A stretch of 11,001 nucleotides of DNA. It comes from CAYFXA01 sp964347135. Its GTDB lineage: Bacteria > Patescibacteriota > Microgenomatia > PFEM01 > JAHIFH01. Positions within the stretch are counted from its first letter, which is position 1; every line of letters begins with the position of its first letter. The translations under genes were made by a program, and so were the position numbers. Positions 5,980 to 11,001 of this stretch are shown in pieces. The notes beneath the pieces are model-generated. The model worked only from the letters and a program-made list of their open reading frames with translations, made no database searches and was not told where the DNA came from. The stretch is from NCBI GenBank assembly GCA_964347135.1, contig CAYFXA010000005.1, positions 1 to 11,001 of the forward strand, read 5' to 3'.

Positions 5980-6298
5980 TCAAATATCGCCTAGTGGAGA
6001 AAATGACAAGACTTTTGATAAACTATCTTTAGATGAACCCAATTATAAGTTCGGAAATCATCAACAACTCCCAGCCAATATGAGAGAAAAAATGTATGAA
6101 AAGTCAGCTGGAGATACAGCGGATCTTATTTCCGTAGCTCAGAGATTAATTGAAGCAGGCGTAATGAGTGAAGACGAGGAGTTAATAGAAGCTGGAAGAA
6201 GTAAATGAAGAGAGGCCTGGCCTGAGGAAATCGCTGATCGGGCTGTAGACATATATAAAAGATTTAAAAGAGGAAATTGGCTAATTCTAATCCTATAG
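5975..6298 (+). pseudogene. Decayed protein gene interrupted by an in-frame TGA
   Basis: The 360-base gap between two minus-strand genes contains a plus-strand frame open from 5975 to a TGA at 6206-6208, which continues in the same frame to a TAG at 6296-6298. Upstream of the TGA it reads soluble, acidic-helical protein (for example LISVAQRLIEAGVMSEDEEL); downstream it still reads coding-like (REAWPEEIADRAVDIYKRF). The composition on both sides resembles one small helical protein of about 100 residues in which TGA replaced a sense codon, perhaps TGG. No start codon is found before the internal ATG at 6080, so the 5' end also looks lost, overlapped by the S51 promoter. TGA as sense (Gly in code 25) is unlikely, because the ChaB gene appears to use TGA as a stop. 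I do not recognise the family. A short intact 42-codon gene from 6080 to 6208 is the alternative. Confidence 0.5.
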
Positions 6299-6325
6299 AC
6301 AAGATTTGTTCATAATAACGAGGTC

Positions 6326-6913
6326 CTAGACCGACCTGCTCAGCCCTGAATTAAGAATTTGGTGGATTGTCTGGCGGATTTTGGATAATCGCCGCTTCCC
6401 GAATTCAGGATTATCCTTAAACCATTTAATATTGGCGGGTGAAGGGTGAGGTAAGACAAAACATCGAATTTCATTTAACTTCTGGTCATTAAAAATAAGT
6501 TCTTTATATTCCTTGCCGGGAAATAAATAGGTTGCTGCCATTTTACCAATAACGATAAATAACTTTGGTTTCAAATAGGAGATTTCTTTATGGAGCCATT
6601 TGTCGGCGCAAATCTTTGGTGGTTTTTTATCTCCTCCTTTCTTATCTTTGCCAGGAAAACAATGACCTAAAGCAGTAATGTAGAAATTTTTTGGATTGTA
6701 AAAAACTTTATCTGAGACTTGGTACCACTCATACTTTAATCTTCTACCAGCAGCATCAGACCAAACTTTCTGTTTTTTAATCGCAGTCTGAGAAGGTGCC
6801 TGACTAATTTGAACGATTTTGGCTTTTTTATCACCCCAAACCAAGGGAGGACCAATTACGTTTTTACAAATCCGACAGTTTTTAAGTTTTTTCTGGAACT
6901 GAATAAGATCCAT
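6326..6913 (-). CDS. Uracil-DNA glycosylase superfamily protein (Fe-S family 4/5-like)
   Basis: Base-excision repair enzyme that removes uracil or related damaged bases from DNA; 195 residues, the usual size. Four cysteines, Cys13-x2-Cys16, Cys85 and Cys102, are spaced as in the 4Fe-4S ligands of family 4/5 enzymes. Motif 1 is ISQAPSQTA (36-44), a variant of the usual GxAPG, so base specificity may differ. LFIVIGKMAA (118-127) is the central strand and loop. LPHPSPAN (154-161) is motif 2 with the catalytic-loop histidine. The ATG lies 7 nt after a TATAAT box overlapping the stop codon of the upstream methyltransferase gene; the two genes are 8 nt apart on the same strand. The enzyme could repair deaminated cytosines, but a functional link to the neighbouring methyltransferase is only inferred from adjacency. 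The exact UDG family needs a profile comparison. Confidence 0.85.
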   Translation of the reverse strand: MDLIQFQKKLKNCRICKNVIGPPLVWGDKKAKIVQISQAPSQTAIKKQKVWSDAAGRRLKYEWYQVSDKVFYNPKNFYITALGHCFPGKDKKGGDKKPPKICADKWLHKEISYLKPKLFIVIGKMAATYLFPGKEYKELIFNDQKLNEIRCFVLPHPSPANIKWFKDNPEFGKRRLSKIRQTIHQILNSGLSRSV

Positions 6914-6920
6914 GAGCTTG

Positions 6921-6926
6921 ATTATA
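6921..6926 (-). promoter_or_regulatory. Perfect -10 box of the UDG gene inside the end of the methyltransferase gene
   Basis: TATAAT on the minus strand contains the methyltransferase TAA stop (6924-6922) and ends 7 nt before the UDG ATG. The -35 region (TTCTGT, 6950-6945) is weak. It gives the UDG gene a separate leaderless transcript in addition to possible read-through. Confidence 0.5.
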
Positions 6927-7986
6927 AAAGAGTTTTTTGGCCAGACAGAAGTGCCTTTTCCATTTTAGGTGAAATTCTTAAATCTAGTTTCCAGATACCT
7001 TGTCTGCGTAATGTCGGTTTTATCTCACCGTCTTTTTTCTCATTTCTAATCCAAGGCAGAACTATCTCTCTTGCAACCCATTCAGTAATCTTGGGAGCTA
7101 CAGATTTTGAGATTAATACTTGAGCTCCTAGTGAAGTTTTAGCAACCTTTAGGAGTTTTGGAATTTGCTCAAGCGGATATGTCATAAGGGAAGCGTGCTC
7201 TAATAGATCAAACCAACGATTTTCTTCTTTCCAAATCATTAATCTCCTCGAAACTACTGCTGTTGTATACCAATCATTTTTGCTAAAAATTTTTGGTACC
7301 ATAGAGCGAAAAGTAAGCTCAGAGCTTTTCTTTTTTGCCCATTCAACAGGGTTTTTAGACTTGTTTTGAAATACAGGATTTTCTAATTTGAACCCTTTAG
7401 TTTTTTGTCCGACCCACTCACCGACTCTTTTGGTTGGAGGCCAGATAGGTCGAGAACAACCTGGAGGAGGGCTCTTTGTTGCTCGATGAATAATATGAGT
7501 TCTCGGTCTTTTTTGAGGAATTCCAATTGATCTTAAATCTATTCTAACAATCAAAGTTGCTACTTCTCCCCAAAATTTCTTTAAATGTTTATGAAAGTTG
7601 TACAATAATGGTTCTCCAAGCGACCAGGCCAATGGTCCTGTTTCCCACCAGATTGTACCAGCCTTAGTTTCTCTAGCAACTTGGGATAGATTAAGAATTT
7701 CAGGAAACGTTTCAATATTCTCATGATCTTCCTTTTTGAAAAAGCTGAGACTTAAATGACTAAACCTTGAACAAGGAGGATTGCCAACAATAATATTTGA
7801 CTTTATTTCTTTCAATCTTGGTTTTTTAGGAAATTCCTGAGAAGGCAAACCAAGAATTCGTGCCCCATTCATCCCTTGTTTCCAAGTTTCTAAACTTCCT
7901 ACAACATCCAAACCAGCTCTTTGTAATCCAATCAGAAACCCACCTAAATAACAATGTGTCCCTAAAGCTTTTACTGTTTTGCCCAT
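6922..7986 (-). CDS. DNA cytosine-5 methyltransferase (orphan)
   Basis: Transfers a methyl group from S-adenosylmethionine to C5 of cytosine in a specific DNA site; 354 residues, normal for a bacterial m5C enzyme. Motif I is GTHCYLGGFLIGLQRAGLDV (9-28) with an acidic SAM-ribose ligand at Glu33. Motif IV is GNPPCSRFS with catalytic Cys72. Motif VI is ETGP instead of the common ENV; Glu115 is kept. Motif VIII is IPQKRPRTH with Gln158, Arg160 and Arg162. The region 220-290 is the probable target-recognition part, and 288-309 (motif X-like) closes the SAM site. No restriction endonuclease gene is adjacent, so it is an orphan or phage-type methyltransferase. The ATG at 7986 follows a TATAAT box by 9 nt. 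An out-of-frame ATG lies 7 nt upstream. It diverges from the 163-aa protein gene over overlapping promoters. Confidence 0.85.
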   Translation of the reverse strand: MGKTVKALGTHCYLGGFLIGLQRAGLDVVGSLETWKQGMNGARILGLPSQEFPKKPRLKEIKSNIIVGNPPCSRFSHLSLSFFKKEDHENIETFPEILNLSQVARETKAGTIWWETGPLAWSLGEPLLYNFHKHLKKFWGEVATLIVRIDLRSIGIPQKRPRTHIIHRATKSPPPGCSRPIWPPTKRVGEWVGQKTKGFKLENPVFQNKSKNPVEWAKKKSSELTFRSMVPKIFSKNDWYTTAVVSRRLMIWKEENRWFDLLEHASLMTYPLEQIPKLLKVAKTSLGAQVLISKSVAPKITEWVAREIVLPWIRNEKKDGEIKPTLRRQGIWKLDLRISPKMEKALLSGQKTLL

Positions 7987-7995
7987 TATTCATTA

Positions 7996-8024
7996 ATTAT
8001 AAATTGATAGACAACGAAGTTAAA
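7996..8024 (-). promoter_or_regulatory. Methyltransferase promoter
   Basis: Minus strand TTTAAC (8024-8019, weak), 17-nt spacer, TATAAT (8001-7996, perfect), followed by the ATG after 9 nt. It physically overlaps the rightward promoter at 8008-8036. Confidence 0.55.
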
Positions 8025-8036
8025 GGAGGTTAAAAT
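8008..8036 (+). promoter_or_regulatory. Promoter of the 163-aa protein gene
   Basis: TAGACA (8008-8013) and TAAAAT (8031-8036) are separated by 17 nt, each 5 of 6 to consensus. Start near 8043; leader about 31 nt, longer than elsewhere in the window. An AAAGGAGG in the spacer (8022-8029) looks like a Shine-Dalgarno sequence but lies upstream of the predicted transcript and far from any start codon. Confidence 0.6.
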
Positions 8037-8073
8037 AGTCCCAAACCGACCTGCCCAGCTAAGTGGCAAAAAA

Positions 8074-8565
8074 ATGAATACAAAAGATAAAAAAGAGTGT
8101 TGTCCTAAATTTAACCCAAAACTTTGGGATGGTAAAACTCATCACTGGAAAAACAAGCTCTTTATCAAAGACACTATTCCCCAGTTTTTACATATGCCAT
8201 TTCCCCCCATGGTTAGCCGGATGGTCCAAAGACAATGGAAAAAAGCCCAAGAAGCTGGTGCCGCTCCTGAAATTAAGGACTTTCTCTGGCTTGCTTATGA
8301 CCCCTCACCCTGGAAATCTGAGCATTATATCGCCGTCACAAAAGAAGTCCCTAACGCCAATAATGTTAAGCTTTCGGGAACATTTATCAGTAAGGTGTTT
8401 GACGGTCCTTATAATGCCGTCCCTAAATGGTTTAAAGAAATGGAAGAATATTTAGCCAAAAGAGGAAAAAAATCCAAAAAATACTATTTCTACTTCACCA
8501 CCTGCCCAAAGTGTGCGAAAAAGTATGGCCATAACTACGTTGTTGCTTTTGCTCAGGTTAAATAG
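8074..8565 (+). CDS. Conserved protein of unknown function with CxxC motif (163 aa)
   Basis: Product not identified with certainty. The protein starts with a Cys-Cys-Pro-Lys-Phe segment (9-13) and a Trp-rich region, and carries WLAYDPSPWKSEHY (72-85). It ends with TTCPKCAKKYGHNYVVAFAQ (142-161), whose CPKC (144-147) could bind a metal or be redox-active. There is no signal peptide or membrane segment, so it is cytosolic. The dense conserved-looking aromatic, Pro and Gly positions suggest a compact alpha/beta enzyme or small-molecule-binding fold; the GyrI-like fold is one possibility I cannot confirm. The ATG at 8074 is the first possible start, since upstream in-frame codons meet stops, and no clear ribosome binding site precedes it. 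It is divergent from the methyltransferase and heads a plus-strand run of genes that mostly have their own promoters. Confidence 0.75.
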   Translation: MNTKDKKECCPKFNPKLWDGKTHHWKNKLFIKDTIPQFLHMPFPPMVSRMVQRQWKKAQEAGAAPEIKDFLWLAYDPSPWKSEHYIAVTKEVPNANNVKLSGTFISKVFDGPYNAVPKWFKEMEEYLAKRGKKSKKYYFYFTTCPKCAKKYGHNYVVAFAQVK

Positions 8566-8617
8566 ACTCGAACCCTACCCGCAACTCGCAGCAAAAAGCA
8601 AAAATAGTCGCCCACCG

Positions 8618-8646
8618 TTGTTATTTAATTAAAACCGTGATAACAT
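8618..8646 (+). promoter_or_regulatory. Promoter of the phosphoribosyltransferase-like gene
   Basis: TTGTTA (8618-8623), 17 nt, TAACAT (8641-8646), each 4 of 6 to consensus. The transcript would begin near 8653 with a leader of about 9 nt and no Shine-Dalgarno. Confidence 0.45.
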
Positions 8647-8661
8647 AAAACCCCAGAAAAC

Positions 8662-9309
8662 ATGGCTCTCCCCCGTTTCACCTGGAAAGAATACGAATCA
8701 CTTCTGGAAAAATTATCTTCAGATATTTCAAAACATCTTAAAAAGAATGGCCTTACAATAGATACTGTTGTCCCGATAATGAGGGGTGGCGGTGTCCCTG
8801 GAATATATTTAGCTTATGCCTTGCATGTTCTAAGTATTCTACCTGTTCACTACCATTATGATTTCCGAGAAAAAGGAAAAATGAAACTGCGCCGCTTTAT
8901 CACCATTAAAAGATATATTGATTTGATTCCCAAAAACCCTGTTATCTTATTAGTCGAAGGAAATCAATGCTTTGGTAACACTGCTAATGCTGCTTTGGAA
9001 GATATAAAAAACAATATAAAAAATCCCGTTGTTTTATATGCCGCGGATTTAGTTGATTATGGCTATAAAGACGCTGTGAAAGCAGATGCTGTTTTTATTG
9101 GAAAATATTCAAATGAGTGCGGAACACTCTCTCATAAAGAGGCGCGTAAAAAAGGCATTTTTCCTGGTACAAAGCTTCTGCCTTGGGAAATTGAAAAAGA
9201 AGAAAAAGAAACAATCAAAACCAAACAATTTAAATACCGCGATTTGAAACAATACTTTACTAAATCCAAGGTTGTGAAAGAGATAAAAATTAACCAGGAA
9301 ACGCAGTAA
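8662..9309 (+). CDS. Phosphoribosyltransferase-like protein with altered PRPP loop
   Basis: Resembles type I phosphoribosyltransferases (hypoxanthine/xanthine PRTase-like): an N-terminal FTWKEYESLLEKLSSDI helix, then the strand-loop TVVPIMRGGGVPGIYLAYAL (35-54) with Arg41 and the GGG turn that contacts pyrophosphate. The usual PRPP motif (hydrophobic strand, two acidic residues, then GxT) appears as VILLVEGNQCFGNTANAA (94-111). Only one acid (Glu99) is retained, Gly100 replaces the second, and Gly105 and Thr107 keep the phosphate-loop spacing. The C-terminal part (about 180-215) is highly charged and probably extends beyond the core. 215 residues, cytosolic. It may be a real transferase with unusual loop chemistry or a non-catalytic, regulatory relative. 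Substrate unknown. It ends 19 nt before the ChaB gene, whose promoter lies in its last codons. Confidence 0.7.
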   Translation: MALPRFTWKEYESLLEKLSSDISKHLKKNGLTIDTVVPIMRGGGVPGIYLAYALHVLSILPVHYHYDFREKGKMKLRRFITIKRYIDLIPKNPVILLVEGNQCFGNTANAALEDIKNNIKNPVVLYAADLVDYGYKDAVKADAVFIGKYSNECGTLSHKEARKKGIFPGTKLLPWEIEKEEKETIKTKQFKYRDLKQYFTKSKVVKEIKINQETQ

Positions 9310-9318
9310 TGCTATAAT
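9290..9318 (+). promoter_or_regulatory. Promoter of the chaB-like gene
   Basis: TTAACC (9290-9295, 4 of 6), 17 nt, TATAAT (9313-9318, perfect). The -35 lies inside the preceding gene. The ATG follows the -10 by 10 nt, giving a leader of only about 3-4 nt. Confidence 0.65.
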
Positions 9319-9328
9319 AATTAGAAGA

Positions 9329-9562
9329 ATGGCTCCGTATCAAACAAAAAAAGATCTTCCTGACTCCGTAAGGGAGAACCTTCCAGCTGATGCTCAAGAT
9401 ATTTACAAAGAAGCTTTTAACAATGCCTGGGAACAGTTTGCTGACCCTCATAAATTAAAGTATGGGGGTGATAGAGAAAGTGCCTCCCACAGAGTTGCCT
9501 GGTCAGCCGTGAAGAAAAAATATTTTAAAAACGAAAAGGGCCAGTGGGTTCTTAAAAAATGA
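9329..9562 (+). CDS. chaB: ChaB family protein
   Basis: 77-residue soluble protein of the ChaB family, named after a gene beside the E. coli cation/proton antiporter chaA; a biochemical role is not established. The family signature is clear: a DLPDSVRENLP segment (9-19), then AQDIYKEAFNNAWEQF (22-37). The second half has the HRVAWSAVKKKY helix (54-65) and the short W-x-L-K-K ending. The length is typical. No antiporter gene is nearby, so a role in cation transport here has no contextual support. The stop TGA overlaps the ATG of the next small gene (ATGA), so the two are translationally coupled. There is no Shine-Dalgarno, and the very short leader suggests leaderless initiation. Confidence 0.9.
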   Translation: MAPYQTKKDLPDSVRENLPADAQDIYKEAFNNAWEQFADPHKLKYGGDRESASHRVAWSAVKKKYFKNEKGQWVLKK

Positions 9563-9699
9563 TTGTCAAGCGAAAAAATGGTTATTATGTTTTATCCGAA
9601 AAAAGTCGGAAAAATCTTGGCGGACCTTACAAAACAAAAAAAGAGGCTAAAAAACGGCTCCGGCAAGTGGAATACTTTAAACGCTTAAAGGGCGGCTAA
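9559..9699 (+). CDS. Small lysine-rich protein (46 aa), coupled to chaB
   Basis: A 46-codon frame starting with MIVKRKNGYYVLSEKSRKNL and continuing with GGPYKTKKEAKKRLRQVEYF to RLKGG. The pattern is a two-strand N-terminus (NGYYVLSEKSRKNLGG), then PYKTKKEAKKRLRQVEYF, which should form an amphipathic basic helix. I have a general memory of similar short G-K-x-LG-x-Y-x-T-x-x-x-A-x-x-R-L-x-Q-V-E proteins in CPR genomes and phages, without known function. The ATG overlaps the ChaB stop by 4 bases (ATGA), a classic arrangement for reinitiation, and there is no ribosome binding site of its own. The strong positive charge would suit nucleic-acid or ribosome binding, which is inference only. Confidence 0.8.
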   Translation: MIVKRKNGYYVLSEKSRKNLGGPYKTKKEAKKRLRQVEYFKRLKGG

Positions 9700-9709
9700 T
9701 AACTCTGTT

Positions 9710-9715
9710 TATAAC
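9710..9715 (+). promoter_or_regulatory. -10 box of the transglycosylase-like gene
   Basis: TATAAC ends 9 nt before the ATG at 9725. No good -35 is seen at 17 nt. It again suggests a start codon at or near +1. Confidence 0.4.
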
Positions 9716-9724
9716 TTTCAAACA

Positions 9725-10291
9725 ATGAAAAAAATTCTTTTTGTCATTTCTTTTTTTTTAGGTGTTTTTTTTAGTTGCTGTGGCATTTATTTTTGGGAAA
9801 AGAATATTTTTGCCAAAGGAGAAGTTTTTTCTCAACAGTCTGTGGTTGAAGAGGAGGGATTGATACCTTCTCCTTCCCCTTCTCCTAGTCCTTCCCCCTC
9901 TCCCTCTCCATCACCCTCACCCAGCCCCAGTCCGTCTCCAAAACCAACGCCCACGCCTTCTCCTTCGCCCTCCCCAGAGCCTTCTCCTCCACCACCCGTT
10001 AGTGCTGAACAAATCAATGAATTTATTGAGCGATTTGCGAGTCAGTACAACATTGACCCCAATATCTTAAGACACATTGCTATTTGTGAATCTGGATTTA
10101 ATCCTTTAGCGGAAAAACTTTATTACGCTGGTCTCTATCAATTTTCTTCCAATACTTGGATAAAGTACCGTGGCTTAATGGGCGAGGATACCAACCCTGA
10201 TTTGCGTTTTAATGCCGAAGAAGCGGTTCAAACAGCCGCTTATGTCCTATCCATTAACCGGGCCTATATTTGGCCTAACTGCGTTCCCTAG
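9725..10291 (+). CDS. Exported lytic transglycosylase-like protein with Pro-Ser linker
   Basis: Peptidoglycan-cleaving enzyme acting outside the membrane; 188 residues. The N-terminal MKK plus hydrophobic segment (4-23) is a signal peptide or membrane anchor; the Cys18-Cys19 pair lacks a clear lipobox. Residues 48-91 are nearly pure Pro-Ser, a rigid wall-spanning linker. Residues 95-188 form a lysozyme-like domain: a helix EQINEFIERFASQYNIDP, then AICESGFNP with probable catalytic Glu122, GLYQFSSNTW (136-145), and NAEEAVQTAAYVLS (163-176) before the terminal W-P-x-C. Cys121 and Cys186 could form a disulfide. The domain is short (about 95 aa), like Rpf/SLT-type domains of Gram-positive bacteria. 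No Shine-Dalgarno. Its stop TAG overlaps the stop of the converging gene in a shared CTAG. With the transpeptidase at 3402-4112 it gives the window two cell-wall enzymes. Confidence 0.85.
   Translation: MKKILFVISFFLGVFFSCCGIYFWEKNIFAKGEVFSQQSVVEEEGLIPSPSPSPSPSPSPSPSPSPSPSPSPKPTPTPSPSPSPEPSPPPPVSAEQINEFIERFASQYNIDPNILRHIAICESGFNPLAEKLYYAGLYQFSSNTWIKYRGLMGEDTNPDLRFNAEEAVQTAAYVLSINRAYIWPNCVP
9866..9997 (+). repeat. CT-rich tandem region encoding Pro-Ser repeats
   Basis: About 130 bases of degenerate CCN-TCN/AGY hexamers encode some 44 residues of alternating Pro and Ser with a central KPTPTP. Codons vary (CCT, CCC, CCA; TCT, TCC, TCA, AGT, AGC, TCG), so the protein repeat is kept by selection while the DNA has diversified. 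The bottom strand is purine-rich and open as a meaningless Gly-Glu frame. Confidence 0.9.
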
Positions 10292-11001
10292 AGTCGTTTC
10301 ACCTGATAAATTGACAATAAAGGATAATTCCTATCTTCTGAAATTAATTCCAATTCTTTATCTTCAAGAAATTTTTTTAAGTGGGCTTTTTCTTTGTCTC
10401 CTCTGGAAATAATATGAATCTGTTGACCATCATATTGCCAGTAAGGAAAAGTAACTGCTTGTTGGGAAATAAAAACTCGACGGTTTTCTTCCAGGGCGGT
10501 TCTAATCTCTTGCTCAACCATTTTCTGATTAGCGCCGACAATATAAAGAGCGTTGTCATATAGTAACTGGGGGCGTTGGTAGTCAGATAAAATCAATAAG
10601 TCTTGGTTAGTAATCCCACTTTGTTGAATCAGACTGGCTTGAATTTTGGGAATCGGAGTTTTTTGGTAAACAATCAAAGTTGGAAAGGCGCTGACAATTA
10701 AGAGAATAATTAATGCCCAATAAACTTTTTTCCAAGGAATCAAGGCTAAAAGCAAAGCCAAAGGATAAGCAACCAAAGCACTCCATCGACCATATAATCC
10801 CCCATACCAAAACTTGCCGGTAATAACAAAGCAAGTCATGAAGAGTGAGATAAAAATTAATAATTTGTATTTTTTCTCTTTGATTAGCCAAAAAAAGGCA
10901 ATAACTCCGCCTATAATGGCGGCAATTGAATAGCCATGAAACAAAATTAGGAAGTCATTTCTTAAAACTCGCAAAATATCTAACAAGGTCCAAGAAAAAA
11001 G
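10288..11001 (-). CDS. C-terminal part of a multi-pass membrane protein (partial, enters from the right edge)
   Basis: The frame is open to the window edge: codons for L-F-S-W-T precede the TTG at 10986, so the true start lies beyond 11001 and the TTG should not be taken as the start. About 237 residues are visible. Four hydrophobic segments occupy roughly the first 110 residues (SIAAIIGGVIAFFWLI, LLIFISLFMTCFVITG, SALVAYPLALLLALIPW, YWALIILLIVSAFPTLIVY), and a soluble C-terminal domain of about 120 residues follows. The layout, together with the YGGLYGRWSALVAYPLALLL segment, resembles the end of a GT-C type glycosyltransferase (GT39/PMT-like, lipid-linked sugar donor), but no catalytic motif lies in the visible part. 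The stop TAG shares a CTAG with the stop of the converging transglycosylase-like gene. Confidence 0.75.
   Translation of the reverse strand, partial: LFSWTLLDILRVLRNDFLILFHGYSIAAIIGGVIAFFWLIKEKKYKLLIFISLFMTCFVITGKFWYGGLYGRWSALVAYPLALLLALIPWKKVYWALIILLIVSAFPTLIVYQKTPIPKIQASLIQQSGITNQDLLILSDYQRPQLLYDNALYIVGANQKMVEQEIRTALEENRRVFISQQAVTFPYWQYDGQQIHIISRGDKEKAHLKKFLEDKELELISEDRNYPLLSIYQVKRL

Noticed and set aside
6206..6208. TGA as a sense codon (code 25, Gly) in this genome
   Set aside because: The long genes contain no in-frame TGA, and the ChaB gene ends with TGA in a normal ATGA overlap with the next gene.
8022..8029. AAAGGAGG as a ribosome binding site
   Set aside because: No start codon lies within a usable distance; it falls within the promoter spacer upstream of the predicted transcript.
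6330..8059. Near-identical 15-mer ACCGACCTGCYCAGC at 6330-6344 and 8045-8059, bracketing the UDG and methyltransferase genes as direct repeats
   Set aside because: One mismatch in 15 bases between two sites in an 11-kb window is expected a few times by chance, and no terminal inverted repeats or transposase accompany it.
8566..8592. GACTCGAACC...GCAACTCGC, resembling the complement of a tRNA T-arm and 3' end
   Set aside because: The stem does not pair properly around the TTCGAGT loop and no acceptor or anticodon arm can be found on the minus strand; at best a very degraded remnant.
9832..10017. Minus-strand open frame of Gly-Glu repeats
   Set aside because: It is the mirror of the Pro-Ser coding repeat on the plus strand and has no independent signals.

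Overview
The window reads like a chromosome segment of a Candidate Phyla Radiation (Patescibacteria) bacterium, perhaps a Microgenomates-type lineage. The reasons are the AT-rich, lysine-rich proteins, the two intact tRNA genes without an encoded CCA end, the very short spacers, the almost complete absence of Shine-Dalgarno sequences, and the mix of envelope enzymes with small conserved proteins of unknown role. This placement is an inference from style; there is no rRNA or ribosomal protein to fix it. The standard stop usage (TAA, TAG, and one convincing TGA) fits code 11, not the TGA=Gly code of some CPR groups.

Left part (1-4150, all on the minus strand): the start of an unidentified membrane or secreted protein (1-60), tRNA-Glu(CUC), a roughly 550-nt structured noncoding RNA with its own TTGACA promoter and two terminators, the ATP-dependent protease Lon, and a membrane-anchored L,D-transpeptidase. 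The lon promoter contains a CIRCE-like inverted repeat with the exact 9-9-9 geometry of HrcA operators, so lon is probably a heat-shock gene here.

Middle part (4160-8040): the 5' twenty bases of a broken tRNA-Gln gene run straight into a LAGLIDADG homing endonuclease gene, which is followed by an intact tRNA-Gln(CUG). Then come an S51-type peptidase (minus), a decayed reading frame broken by a TGA (plus), and a uracil-DNA glycosylase-superfamily protein and a C5-cytosine DNA methyltransferase (both minus). This is the accessory, mobile-DNA-touched part of the window.

Right part (8040-11001): a plus-strand run of a conserved 163-aa protein with a CxxC motif, a phosphoribosyltransferase-like protein with a degenerate PRPP loop, a ChaB-family protein coupled by an ATGA overlap to a 46-aa lysine-rich protein, and a secreted or anchored lytic-transglycosylase-like protein with a long Pro-Ser linker. 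It meets a converging multi-pass membrane protein gene head-on, and the two share a CTAG that serves as both stop codons.

A feature running across the window is that most start codons lie only 5-10 nt downstream of a TATAAT-like -10 box and have no ribosome binding site. This suggests leaderless or nearly leaderless mRNAs as the normal mode of expression.
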